This document shows positions 1 through 8,047 of a stretch of 64,000 bases of DNA, piece by piece. How positions within the stretch are numbered: the stretch's first letter is position 1; every line of letters begins with the position of its first letter. Source of the DNA: Stenotrophomonas_A sp035629025. Lineage in GTDB: Bacteria > Pseudomonadota > Gammaproteobacteria > Xanthomonadales > Xanthomonadaceae. The notes under the pieces are model-generated. The model was not told where the DNA came from. It saw only the letters and a list, made by a program, of their open reading frames with translations, and did no database searches. The position numbers and the translations under genes were made by a program. The stretch is taken from the NCBI GenBank assembly GCA_035629025.1, contig DASPIU010000020.1:62001-126000 (forward strand), given 5' to 3'.

Positions 1-17
1 AACAAGGGGACACCCGC

Positions 18-641
18 ATGCTTCGTTCGCTGCGCCATGCAGTCCTGGCCACCAGCCTGCTCGCCACCACCGCCTTCGCGGGCGCGCGCGCCGAACTGGA
101 TGCCTTCACCCGCGGCCTGAAGGGCCTGGACGGGCAGTTCTCGCAGCAGGTGTTCGACGCTGGCGGCCGGGTCAAGGAAACCACCAGTGGCCGCGTCGCC
201 CTTGCCGCCCCGCGCCAGTTCCGCTGGGAATACACCAAGCCTTACCACCAGCTCATCGTGGCCGATGGCAAGAAGGTCTGGATCTACGATCCCGACCTGC
301 AACAGGCCACCGTGCGTCCGCAGGGCGAGGAGGAACGCAACAGCCCCCTGAATGCCCTGATTGATCCTTCGCGCCTGGCCGCCCAATTCGACATCAGCGA
401 AGAAGCCGCACCCCGCGACGGCCTGCAATGGCTGTCCCTGACCCCGAAGGTCGGCACTGACGCCTCCTTCCAGATGGCCTCTCTGGCCTTCGGCCCCACG
501 GGCCTGGCGCGCATGGAAGTCGTCGACGCCATCGGCCAGCGCACCGCGATCCGCTTCGACGCCTGGAAGCGCAACCCCAGCTTCGCCGCCGGCACCTTCC
601 AGTTCACCCCCGCCAAGGGCGTGGACGTAGTAGGCGAGTAA
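18..641 (+). CDS. lolA: Outer-membrane lipoprotein carrier protein LolA
   Basis: LolA is the periplasmic chaperone that takes lipoproteins from the LolCDE transporter and hands them to LolB at the outer membrane. The 207-aa product is the normal family length. It starts with a typical Sec signal peptide (residues 1-25, ending in GARA), then the LolA fold with an LKGLDGQFSQ segment and the FRWEYTKPY stretch typical of the family. The ATG has a GGGGA ribosome-binding site nine bases upstream. The gene sits at the window edge; in related bacteria it follows ftsK and precedes rarA, and rarA does follow here. The family assignment is firm; co-transcription with rarA is uncertain because a large palindrome lies between them. 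Confidence 0.95.
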   Translation: MLRSLRHAVLATSLLATTAFAGARAELDAFTRGLKGLDGQFSQQVFDAGGRVKETTSGRVALAAPRQFRWEYTKPYHQLIVADGKKVWIYDPDLQQATVRPQGEEERNSPLNALIDPSRLAAQFDISEEAAPRDGLQWLSLTPKVGTDASFQMASLAFGPTGLARMEVVDAIGQRTAIRFDAWKRNPSFAAGTFQFTPAKGVDVVGE

Positions 642-696
642 CAGCAGCCTGCTCTCGCTTCTGCCCTCCCATCCGCCAGCGCAGAAGTTTGCAGGT

Positions 697-796
697 GACC
701 GGGGGCAGGCCCGATCGGGACCCTAGACGACAGGACGTCGTCTAGGAGCTCCAGGGATGGATTCACCGCGTGTCCCGATCGGGCCTGCCCCCGGTC
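697..796. repeat. Nested palindromic intergenic element, copy 1
   Basis: A perfect 25-base inverted repeat (697-721 against 772-796) encloses a second perfect 9-base hairpin (722-730 against 738-746) and a short conserved stretch, GGGATGGATTCACCGCG, before the right arm. A second element with the same layout but different outer-arm bases lies at 2792-2900. The element fills most of the 273-bp gap between lolA and rarA, which otherwise shows nothing coding. It could form a cruciform or an RNA hairpin ending lolA transcripts; there is no U-run, so a classic terminator is unlikely. Confidence 0.8.
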
Positions 797-914
797 GCCC
801 CGCGACCAAAAAGCAGACGCCGCTCCAGCAGTTGGCAATACAGCCAAATGGAGAAACAGCCCCCCTTGATGCACAAGGGGGGCGCGCCGACAGGCGCGGG
901 GATAGAATCACCCA

Positions 915-2294
915 GTGGCCCGCACCAGAACCCCCACAGAACCCACCCCCGACCTGCTGAGCGTCGACCAGGACCACCTGCGTCCGCTCGCCGAACGCAT
1001 GCGCCCGCGCAGCCTCGACGAAATGGTCGGCCAGCGCCGCCTCCTCGCACCCGGCAGCGCCCTGCGCCGCGCCGTCGAATCCGGCCGCGTCCACTCCATG
1101 ATCCTCTGGGGTCCGCCCGGCTGCGGCAAGACCACCCTCGCACTGCTCCTTGCCCACTACGCCGACGCCGAATTCAAGGCCATCTCCGCCGTCCTTTCCG
1201 GCCTGCCCGAAGTGCGCCAGGTCCTGGCCGAAGCCGCCCAGCGCTTTGCTGGCGGCCGCCGCACCGTGCTCTTCGTCGACGAAGTGCACCGCTTCAACAA
1301 GACCCAGCAGGATGCCTTTCTGCCGCACATCGAGCGCGGCACCATCCTGTTCGTCGGCGCCACCACCGAGAACCCGTCCTTTGAACTGAACTCCGCGCTG
1401 CTCTCGCGCTGCCGCGTGCACGTGATGGAGGCCGTCTCCCCCGAAGATATCCGCGCCGCCCTGCGCCGCGCACTGGAAGACCGCGAGCGCGGCCTGGGCG
1501 ATGAAGCGCTCAAGGTGTCCGATGCCTCCTTGCTGGAGATTGCCACCGCCGCCGACGGCGACGTGCGCCGCGGCCTCACATTGCTGGAGATCGCCGCCGA
1601 ACTGGCCCAGGACGAAGGCGGCGAGATCACCCCGCAGACCCTGCTGCAGGTGCTCGCCGACCGCACGCGGCGTTTCGACAAGAGCGGCGAACAGTTCTAC
1701 GACCAGATTTCCGCCCTGCACAAATCCGTGCGCAGCTCCAACCCCGACGCCGCGCTGTACTGGCTCACGCGCATGCTCGACGGCGGCTGTGACCCGGCCT
1801 ACCTCGCGCGGCGCCTGACCCGCATGGCGATCGAGGACATCGGCCTGGCCGACCCGCGCGCGCAGCAGATGGCTCTGGAAGCCTGGGAAATCTTCGACCG
1901 CCTCGGCAGCCCCGAGGGCGAACTGGCCTTTGCCCAGGTCGTGCTGTACATGGCGACCACCGCCAAGTCCAACGCCGGCTATGCCGCCTTCAACCAGGCC
2001 AGGGCCGACGTGCGCCAAAGCGGCACCGAGGAAGTACCGCTGCACCTGCGCAACGCGCCGACCAAGTTGATGAAGTCCCTCGGCTACGGCGCCGACTACC
2101 AATACGACCACGACGTGGAAGGTGGCATTGCCCTGGACCAGACCGGTTTTCCCGACGCCATGGGCGAGCGCATCTACTACCAGCCGGTGCCACGCGGGCT
2201 GGAGATCAAGCTCAAGGAAAAACTCGACCGCCTGCGCGAGGCGAGGGCGGCAGCCCGCGCCGACAAGGCCGGCGAGCCGCGAGGACCGGCATGA
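915..2294 (+). CDS. rarA: Replication-associated recombination protein RarA (MgsA), AAA+ ATPase
   Basis: RarA is a clamp-loader-like AAA+ ATPase that acts at stalled replication forks. The 459-aa product carries a Walker A motif GPPGCGKT (residues 66-73), a Walker B with D122-E123 in LFVDEVHRF, sensor 1 in GATTENPSFE, and the C-terminal MgsA tetramerisation region (ARRLTRMAIEDIGLADP). I chose the GTG at 915, which gives an N-terminus aligning with other RarA proteins (PLAERMRPRSLDEMVGQ); the ribosome-binding site there is weak. The stop codon overlaps the crcB start by four bases (ATGA), indicating translational coupling. Confidence 0.95.
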   Translation: MARTRTPTEPTPDLLSVDQDHLRPLAERMRPRSLDEMVGQRRLLAPGSALRRAVESGRVHSMILWGPPGCGKTTLALLLAHYADAEFKAISAVLSGLPEVRQVLAEAAQRFAGGRRTVLFVDEVHRFNKTQQDAFLPHIERGTILFVGATTENPSFELNSALLSRCRVHVMEAVSPEDIRAALRRALEDRERGLGDEALKVSDASLLEIATAADGDVRRGLTLLEIAAELAQDEGGEITPQTLLQVLADRTRRFDKSGEQFYDQISALHKSVRSSNPDAALYWLTRMLDGGCDPAYLARRLTRMAIEDIGLADPRAQQMALEAWEIFDRLGSPEGELAFAQVVLYMATTAKSNAGYAAFNQARADVRQSGTEEVPLHLRNAPTKLMKSLGYGADYQYDHDVEGGIALDQTGFPDAMGERIYYQPVPRGLEIKLKEKLDRLREARAAARADKAGEPRGPA

Positions 2295-2701
2295 ATCCGG
2301 GCATGTTCTGGTACTCCCTGCTGTTGGCGATGGCCGGCGGCGCCCTCGGCTCCGGCCTGCGCTTTGCGATCGGCGCCAGCCTGCTGCAACGCTTCGGCGC
2401 CGGCTTTCCCTGGGGCACGCTGACGGTGAACCTGCTCGGCTCATTCGTCGCCGGCTTCCTGCTGATCTGGCTGGACGCCCGCGGGCCTTCCAGCTGGGCC
2501 TGGCGCGCCCTGCTCATCGTCGGCGTGATGGGCGGCCTGACCACTTTTTCATCGCTGATGATGGAATGCCTGGTCTTCGCCCGCACCGACCGCTCGGCGA
2601 TGATCGCGCTTTATCTCGGCATCACCCTCATCGCCGGCCTGATCCTGGTTTTCGTTGGGGCGCGTCTGGCTATGGCGGTTGTGGGTGCGCGCGCAGGGTA
2701 G
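2291..2701 (+). CDS. crcB: Fluoride exporter CrcB/Fluc
   Basis: CrcB is a small dimeric membrane channel that exports fluoride. The 136-aa protein has four predicted membrane segments and the family signatures GGALGSGLRF near the N-terminus, GTLTVNLLGSF in the second segment and GGLTTFSS in the third. It overlaps rarA by four bases and so probably depends on that gene for translation. No fluoride riboswitch precedes it, which fits its being an internal operon gene. Length and motifs are normal. Confidence 0.95.
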   Translation: MNPGMFWYSLLLAMAGGALGSGLRFAIGASLLQRFGAGFPWGTLTVNLLGSFVAGFLLIWLDARGPSSWAWRALLIVGVMGGLTTFSSLMMECLVFARTDRSAMIALYLGITLIAGLILVFVGARLAMAVVGARAG

Positions 2702-2744
2702 GGTGGGCGCCTCGGTCAGAGAGCATGTCCCCTGACAGCGCACG

Positions 2745-2767
2745 GTCGCGGCTGAAGCCGCTCCTAC
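2745..2767. repeat. REP-like palindrome
   Basis: The sequence GTCGCGGCTGAAGCCGCTCC and its next three bases form the widely scattered REP-type palindrome (on the other strand GTAGGAGCGGCTTCAGCC...) seen between genes in pseudomonads and xanthomonads. It lies just after crcB. Such elements are normally mobilised by a RAYT transposase encoded elsewhere; none is in this window. Confidence 0.7.
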
Positions 2768-2791
2768 AGTTCCGGTCGCGATGGACTGTCG

Positions 2792-2900
2792 GGCGGTCGG
2801 GGGTATGCCCCTTTCGGGACCGTTGGCGCCATGGATGGCGCCATCGAGCCCCAGGGATGGGTTCACCGCGTGTCCCGAAAGGGGCATGCCCCCGGCCGCC
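2792..2900. repeat. Nested palindromic intergenic element, copy 2
   Basis: Outer arms 2792-2820 and 2872-2900 are inverted repeats of 29 bases with two mismatches, both of which could pair as G-U in RNA. Inside is a 7-base hairpin (TGGCGCC, 2824-2830 against 2837-2843) and the stretch CCAGGGATGGGTTCACCGCG, which is nearly identical to copy 1 at 697-796. Arms differ in sequence between the copies (compensated changes), while the internal stretch is conserved. Confidence 0.8.
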
Positions 2901-2964
2901 ACGCAACCAGCCATGCAAGCCGACGCTGTACGCGCCGAACCATCAGCCACCCATACAAAGAGAA

Positions 2965-2985
2965 AGGGCGGCCATAGGCCGCCCT
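2965..2985 (-). terminator. Probable rho-independent terminator of the fatty-acid operon
   Basis: A perfect 9-bp stem (AGGGCGGCC against GGCCGCCCT) with a 3-base loop is followed on the minus strand by TTTCTCTTT, 25 bases beyond the thiolase stop codon at 3010. Position and shape fit a terminator for the minus-strand operon. Confidence 0.75.
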
Positions 2986-3009
2986 CTCCAAACAATTCGC
3001 CGCGACGGC

Positions 3010-4215
3010 TTACAGCGCCTCGATGATCCCCGCAGCACCCATGCCCGTGCCGATGCACATCGTCACCATGCCGTACTTCTGCTGCCGCCTGCGCAGACCA
3101 TGCACGATCGTCGCCGTGCGAATCGCACCGGTCGCACCCAGCGGATGCCCCAGCGCAATCGCGCCGCCCAGCGGATTGATCTTCGACGCATCCAGCTCAC
3201 TGTCGCGAATCACCGCCAGCGACTGCGCCGCGAACGCCTCGTTCAACTCGATCCAGTCCAGCTGATCCTTGCTCAAGCCCGCCTGCTTCAGCGCCTTCGG
3301 GATCGCCGCGATCGGCCCGATGCCCATCACCTCCGGGCGCACACCCGCCACCGAGAAACTCACGAAGCGCGCCAGCGGCGTCAGCCCGTAGTCCTTGATC
3401 GCCTGCTCCGACGCCAGCAACACCGCGCCGGCGCCATCACTCATCTGCGACGAATTGCCCGCCGTCACGCTGCCGCCGAACTGTCCGTTGCGGAACATCG
3501 GCCGCAGCTTGGCCAGGCCCTCCAGCGAAGTATCCGCACGCGGGCCCTCGTCGGTGTCCACCAGCTTGCGCCGCAGCGCGATCGTGTTGCCTGCCAGCTC
3601 CGGCACATGCGAGACGATCTCGTACGGACTGATCTCGTCACGGAACTCGCCCGCCGCAATCGCCGCCAGCGCCTTCTGATGCGATGCCGCCGCGAACGCA
3701 TCCTGGTCCTCGCGCGAAATCTTCCACTCCTCGGCCACCTTCTCCGCGGTGATGCCCATGCCGTAGGCAATGGCCACGTGGTCGTCGCGGAACACCGACG
3801 GCGACAGCGCCACCTTGTTGCCCATCATCGGCACCATCGACATCGACTCCGTGCCGCCGGCCAGCATCAGGTCGGCATTGCCCAGGCGGATTTCGTTGGC
3901 CGCCAGCGCCACCGCCTGCAGCCCCGAGGAGCAGAAGCGGTTGATCGTCTGCCCGGCCACCGTATTCGGCAGCCCGGCCAGCAGCACGCCGATGCGCGCC
4001 ACGTTCATGCCTTGCTCGCCCTCGGGCATCGCGCAGCCGATGATGGCGTCGTCGATGCGCGCCACGTCGATGCCCGGTGCCTGCGCCACCACCGCGCGCA
4101 ACACGTGCGCCAGCATGTCATCAGGACGGGTATTGCGGAACATGCCCTTCGGCGCCTTGCCCACCGGGGTGCGCGTGGCGGCAACGATGTAGGCCTCTTG
4201 GATCTGCTTGCTCAT
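3010..4215 (-). CDS. fadA: Acetyl-CoA C-acyltransferase (3-ketoacyl-CoA thiolase)
   Basis: This thiolase performs the last step of beta-oxidation, splitting 3-ketoacyl-CoA into acetyl-CoA and a shortened acyl-CoA. The 401-aa protein has the nucleophilic cysteine C95 in NRFCSSGLQA, H357 in GHPLGATGA and C387 in MCIGTGMGAAG. I start it at the ATG at 4215 (MSKQIQEAYIV), which has GGAGA upstream; a longer frame adds 17 residues that translate a repeat. It is the last gene of a three-gene unit with the FadN-type enzyme and a PsrA-like regulator. It could equally serve in acetoacetyl-CoA formation, but the context favours fatty-acid degradation. Confidence 0.93.
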   Translation of the reverse strand: MSKQIQEAYIVAATRTPVGKAPKGMFRNTRPDDMLAHVLRAVVAQAPGIDVARIDDAIIGCAMPEGEQGMNVARIGVLLAGLPNTVAGQTINRFCSSGLQAVALAANEIRLGNADLMLAGGTESMSMVPMMGNKVALSPSVFRDDHVAIAYGMGITAEKVAEEWKISREDQDAFAAASHQKALAAIAAGEFRDEISPYEIVSHVPELAGNTIALRRKLVDTDEGPRADTSLEGLAKLRPMFRNGQFGGSVTAGNSSQMSDGAGAVLLASEQAIKDYGLTPLARFVSFSVAGVRPEVMGIGPIAAIPKALKQAGLSKDQLDWIELNEAFAAQSLAVIRDSELDASKINPLGGAIALGHPLGATGAIRTATIVHGLRRRQQKYGMVTMCIGTGMGAAGIIEAL

Positions 4216-4235
4216 TTGGCTTTCTCCGAAAGCCG

Positions 4236-4363
4236 GGAATGGGGAGTGGGGAATCGGGAATCGCAAAGCGATTCGCGCGATCTGTCACTCCATCCCGGCA
4301 AACAACAATGTGGGAGGAACCGGGCAGTGGCTCTTGCCATTCCCGATTCCCCGTTCCCGATTC
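4236..4363. repeat. Imperfect inverted repeat between fadN-type and thiolase genes
   Basis: A GGGAATGGGGAGTGGGGAAT-type tract at about 4236-4261 is matched in inverted orientation at about 4338-4363, 22 of 26 bases pairing. The right arm abuts the stop codon of the upstream gene. GGGAAT-rich tracts of this kind are common between xanthomonad genes. The arms could form a long mRNA hairpin that tunes downstream expression or protects the upstream transcript. Confidence 0.65.
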
Positions 4364-6736
4364 TCAGTTCCGCAGCGGCTTACCCGTCTTCAACATATGC
4401 CCAATCCGCGCCTGGGTCTTTTCCTGCTGGGTCAGCTCGACGAAGTGCTGGCGCTCGAGCTTGAGCAGCCATTCCTCGTCCACCAGCGTGCCGCGGTCCA
4501 CTTCGCCGCCGCAGACCACGGTCGCGATGCGGCTGGCGATCTCGTAGTCGTACTCGCTGATGAAACGGCCTTCGAGCATGTTGACCAGCAGCATCTTGAA
4601 GGTGGCAATGCCGACATCGCCGGCGACCTGGATGCGGTTGGCCGGCAGCGGCGGACGATAACCGCCCTCGGCCAGTGCCAGCGCCTCGGCCTTGGCGATG
4701 TGCAGCGACTCGTAGCTGTTGAACACGACCTTGTCGGTCGGCCGCAGCAGGCCCAGCTCCTTGGCGTTGACCGCGGAGTTGGAAACCTTGGCCATCGCCA
4801 CCGTTTCAAAGGTCTTCTTCAGCTCGGCAAACACATCGCCGCCCGGGCCGGCCGCCTGCGAAGCGCGCACCGCCAGTTCCTTCAGGCCGCCACCCGCCGG
4901 CAACAGGCCGACGCCGGCCTCGACCAGGCCGATGTAGCTCTCCAGCGCGGCCACGGTCTTGGCACTGTGCATCTGGAATTCGCAGCCGCCACCCAGGGCC
5001 AGGCCACGTACCGCGGCCACTACCGGCACCAGCGAATACTTGATGCGCTGGCTGGTGCGCTGGAAGTTGGCGACCATCGCCTCGAACTCGGCCAGCTTGC
5101 CGGCCTGCAGCGCCCCCAGCGCGCCGGCCAGGTCGGCACCGGCGGAGAAGGGCTCCTTCTGCTGCCAGATCACCAGGCCCTTGAAGCCCTGCTCGGCGCG
5201 GCGCACTGCTTCCTGCAGGCCATCGAGCACCTGGTCGGACACGGTGTTCATCTTGGTCTTGAAGCTGACCACGGCGATGTCGTCACCGTCGTGCCACATG
5301 CGCAGACCGTCGTTCTCGAACACGGTCTCGCCGGGGCTGAACTTCTCGCCCAGCAGCGGATCGGGGAAGCGCTGGCGGCGATACACCGGCAGCGCCGAAC
5401 GCGGCAGCTTGGCATCGCGCGCCGGGCTGTAGCTGCCCTCGGCGGCGTGCACGCCGTCGCGGCCGTCGAACACCCAGTTCGGCAGCGGCGCATTGCTCAT
5501 GCTCTTGCCGGCGGCGATGTCGTCGGCAATCCACTGCGCCACCTGCTTCCAGCCAGCGGCCTGCCAGGTCTCGAACGGCCCCAGCGACCAGCCGTAGCCC
5601 CAGCGGATCGCCAGGTCCACGTCGCGCGCGGTCTCGGCGATGTCGGCGAGGTGGTAGGCGCTGTAGTGGAACAGGTCGCGGAACGTCGCCCACAGGAACT
5701 GCGCCTGCGGATGCTGGCTCTCGCGCAGCTTGGCGAACTTCTCGGCCGGGTTCTTGATCTTCAGGATCTCGACCAGCTCCGGCGCCGCGCCGCGATCGGC
5801 GGGGCGATAGTCCTGCTTGGCGACATCCAGCACCACGATGTCCTTGCCGACCTTGCGGAAGATACCCGCGCCGGTCTTCTGCCCCAGCGCACCCTTGGCG
5901 ATCAGCGCTTCCAGCCACTTGGGCGACTTGAAGAAGGCGTGCCACGGATCATCGGGCAGGGTGTCGGCCATGGTCTTGATGACGTGGGCCATGGTGTCCA
6001 GGCCGACCACGTCGGAGGTGCGGTAGGTCGCCGACTTCGGGCGGCCGACCAGCGGCCCGGTCAGGCCATCGACTTCGTCGAAGCCCAGGCCGAACTGCTC
6101 GGTGTGGTGAATCGTGGACAGGATCGAGAACACGCCGATGCGGTTGCCGATGAAGTTCGGCGTGTCCTTGGCGTAGACCACGCCCTTGCCCAGCGTGGTG
6201 GTGAGGAAGGTTTCCAGCCCTTCCAGCACGGCCTTGTCGGTGCCCGCGGCCGGGATCAGCTCGGCCAGATGCATGTAGCGCGGCGGGTTGAAGAAGTGCA
6301 CGCCGCAGAAGCGATGGCGCAGCTGCTCGGGCAGCACTTCGGCCAGCTTGTTGATGCCCAGGCCGGAGGTATTGGAGGCCAGCACCGCGGTGTCGGACAC
6401 GAACGGCGCGATCTTCGCGTACAGGTCCTGCTTCCAGTCCATGCGTTCGGCAATGGCCTCGATGATTAGGTCGCAGCCGCGCAGCTGTTCCAGGCCGTTG
6501 TCGTAGTTGGCCGGGGTGATGGCTTCGGCCAGCGCCTTGGACGCCAGCGGCGCCGGGCTCAGCTTGCCGAGGTTGGCGATGGCCTTGAGCACGATGCCGT
6601 CGGCCGGACCTTCCTTGGCGGGCAGGTCGAACAGGACCGTGTCGACACCGGCGTTGACGAGGTGGGCGGCGATCTGGGCGCCCATGACGCCGGCGCCGAG
6701 GACGGCCGCGCGACGGACTAGCAGGGGATTGGACAT
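4364..6736 (-). CDS. FadN-type 3-hydroxyacyl-CoA dehydrogenase / enoyl-CoA hydratase
   Basis: This 790-aa multifunctional enzyme should carry out the hydratase and NAD-dependent dehydrogenase steps of beta-oxidation. The order is dehydrogenase first (Rossmann GAGVMG at residues 14-19, VHFFNPPRYMHLAELIP, second dehydrogenase domain around 190-400) and crotonase last (GADLAGALGAL, GLALGGGCEFQMH, about residues 480-700). That is the order of Bacillus FadN and the reverse of E. coli FadB. The gene starts 25 bp after the regulator stop codon and precedes the thiolase, forming one operon. Length and motifs are intact. Confidence 0.92.
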   Translation of the reverse strand: MSNPLLVRRAAVLGAGVMGAQIAAHLVNAGVDTVLFDLPAKEGPADGIVLKAIANLGKLSPAPLASKALAEAITPANYDNGLEQLRGCDLIIEAIAERMDWKQDLYAKIAPFVSDTAVLASNTSGLGINKLAEVLPEQLRHRFCGVHFFNPPRYMHLAELIPAAGTDKAVLEGLETFLTTTLGKGVVYAKDTPNFIGNRIGVFSILSTIHHTEQFGLGFDEVDGLTGPLVGRPKSATYRTSDVVGLDTMAHVIKTMADTLPDDPWHAFFKSPKWLEALIAKGALGQKTGAGIFRKVGKDIVVLDVAKQDYRPADRGAAPELVEILKIKNPAEKFAKLRESQHPQAQFLWATFRDLFHYSAYHLADIAETARDVDLAIRWGYGWSLGPFETWQAAGWKQVAQWIADDIAAGKSMSNAPLPNWVFDGRDGVHAAEGSYSPARDAKLPRSALPVYRRQRFPDPLLGEKFSPGETVFENDGLRMWHDGDDIAVVSFKTKMNTVSDQVLDGLQEAVRRAEQGFKGLVIWQQKEPFSAGADLAGALGALQAGKLAEFEAMVANFQRTSQRIKYSLVPVVAAVRGLALGGGCEFQMHSAKTVAALESYIGLVEAGVGLLPAGGGLKELAVRASQAAGPGGDVFAELKKTFETVAMAKVSNSAVNAKELGLLRPTDKVVFNSYESLHIAKAEALALAEGGYRPPLPANRIQVAGDVGIATFKMLLVNMLEGRFISEYDYEIASRIATVVCGGEVDRGTLVDEEWLLKLERQHFVELTQQEKTQARIGHMLKTGKPLRN

Positions 6737-6761
6737 ATCGATGAACCCTTGTGGATAACGA

Positions 6762-7391
6762 CTACGGTGTGGAGGCGAGGAAGCCCGCCTCCGCGAAACG
6801 GATCAGTTCGCGCGCCGCGTGCGCGCGGTGTTCGGCCTCGCTGACGCCATGCGGGCGCTTGATGAGGCCGAAGTCGGCCATGGCGTAGGTCAGGGCGCCG
6901 GCGAGGAAATCCAGCCGCCAGTACAGCTCCTCCTTGCTCAGGCCGGGCACGCAGACCGCGATGGCCTTGCCGAACTCGCGCAGGACATGGCCATAGTGGT
7001 CGGAGAGGAACTTGCGCAGGTTGTCGTTCTTCTCGGCATAGGCGCGGGCGATCACCCGTACGAAGGCGCCGCCGCTCTGGCGGTCCTGGGCCATCGCCAG
7101 CGCCGGCTCGACGAAGGCGGCCAGCACCGCGGCCAGCTCGCCCGGGCGCTCGCGCCGGGCCTGCTCGAGCTGGCTCAGGCGCGCGGCGGTCATCTCGTCC
7201 ATGCGCCGCCGGAACACCTCGTTGACCAGGTTTTCCTTGGAGCCGAAGTGGTAATTGACCGCGGCGATGTTGACGTCGGCCTGGCTGGTGACCTGCCGCA
7301 GCGAAGTGCCGGCAAAGCCATGCTGGGCGAACAGTTCCTCCGCCGCGCCGAGAATGCGGTCCTTGGTGGAGAAATGGGCGGGCTTGGGCAT
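6762..7391 (-). CDS. TetR-family regulator, PsrA-like, of the beta-oxidation operon
   Basis: An N-terminal TetR helix-turn-helix (STKDRILGAAEELFAQHGFA, then TSLRQVTSQADVNIAAVNYH) is followed by a ligand-binding domain with YAEKNDNLRKFL. PsrA regulators bind long-chain acyl ligands and control fatty-acid genes. The match is supported by the palindrome TCAAACGATCGTTTGA just upstream, which fits the known PsrA box (CAAAC-N4-GTTTG). I place the start at the ATG at 7391 (209 aa). A TTG at 7409 would add six residues and nearly touch the operator. The gene lies 25 bp before the FadN-type gene, so it is probably autoregulated with it. Confidence 0.85.
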   Translation of the reverse strand: MPKPAHFSTKDRILGAAEELFAQHGFAGTSLRQVTSQADVNIAAVNYHFGSKENLVNEVFRRRMDEMTAARLSQLEQARRERPGELAAVLAAFVEPALAMAQDRQSGGAFVRVIARAYAEKNDNLRKFLSDHYGHVLREFGKAIAVCVPGLSKEELYWRLDFLAGALTYAMADFGLIKRPHGVSEAEHRAHAARELIRFAEAGFLASTP

Positions 7392-7409
7392 CGGGGCAGG
7401 GCCGGTCAA

Positions 7410-7425
7410 TCAAACGATCGTTTGA
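7410..7425. promoter_or_regulatory. PsrA-type operator
   Basis: The perfect 16-bp palindrome TCAAACGATCGTTTGA sits immediately upstream of the TetR-family gene and contains CAAAC-GATC-GTTTG, the arrangement described for PsrA sites in pseudomonads. It most likely mediates autoregulation and control of the downstream beta-oxidation genes. Confidence 0.8.
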
Positions 7426-7538
7426 GTCTATACCCGTGCGTATGGAGCTGCATTGTGCGGCGCAGCATCGCCATTCAGGACGGCAGTAGGCAAAGGCCGC
7501 CCCGGCACGCTAGAATTGTCCATCGCAAGTTTGGCTAA

Positions 7539-7565
7539 GCCCGCGTTTTGACGCGGGTTTTTTTC
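7539..7565 (+). terminator. Terminator-like hairpin upstream of ndk
   Basis: AGCCCGCG-TTTTGA-CGCGGGT followed by seven T residues is a textbook intrinsic terminator on the plus strand, yet no plus-strand gene precedes it. A TAGAAT at 7511-7516 could be the -10 of a short transcript ending here. The loop contains TTGACG (7548-7553), which could alternatively be the -35 box of the ndk promoter with TTAACC at 7570-7575. The two readings cannot be separated by eye. Confidence 0.5.
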
Positions 7566-7611
7566 ATGTTAACCTCGGGCCTTCAGTGGCCCGCCCGTCG
7601 GAGATTGTTCC

Positions 7612-8037
7612 ATGGCGCTGGAGCGCACCCTGTCCATCATCAAGCCCGATGCCGTTGCCAAGAACGTCATCGGCGAAATCTACAGCCGCTTCGAGAAGGC
7701 CGGCCTGAAGGTCGTGGCCGCCAAGTACAAGCAGCTGTCGCGCCGCGAGGCCGAAGGTTTCTATGCCGTGCACCGCGAGCGTCCGTTCTTCAACGCGCTG
7801 GTGGAGTTCATGATCTCCGGCCCAGTGATGATCCAGGCGCTGGAAGGCGAGAACGCCGTGGCCAAGCACCGCGAGCTGCTGGGCGCCACCAATCCGAAGG
7901 ACGCCGCGCCGGGCACCATCCGCGCCGACTTCGCCGATTCGATCGACGCCAATGCCGCGCACGGTTCGGACTCGGTCGAGAATGCCGCCACCGAAGTGGC
8001 GTACTTCTTTGCCGCCACCGAAGTGGTCTCGCGCTGA
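7612..8037 (+). CDS. ndk: Nucleoside diphosphate kinase
   Basis: Ndk transfers the gamma-phosphate of ATP to other nucleoside diphosphates through a phosphohistidine. The 141-aa protein has the usual length, the N-terminal ERTLSIIKPDAV and the active-site H117 in NAAHGSDSVE. GGAG lies upstream of the ATG. It opens the conserved block that continues with rlmN, pilW, rodZ, yfgM, bamB and der. Confidence 0.98.
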   Translation: MALERTLSIIKPDAVAKNVIGEIYSRFEKAGLKVVAAKYKQLSRREAEGFYAVHRERPFFNALVEFMISGPVMIQALEGENAVAKHRELLGATNPKDAAPGTIRADFADSIDANAAHGSDSVENAATEVAYFFAATEVVSR

Positions 8038-8047
8038 GTGTGATGCC

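Noticed and set aside
2200..2300. Fluoride riboswitch before crcB
   Set aside because: crcB overlaps rarA; there is no leader room for a riboswitch.
4208..6469. A 753-codon plus-strand open frame
   Set aside because: It is antisense to the FadN-type gene, has no recognisable domains, and arises because stops are rare in GC-rich DNA.
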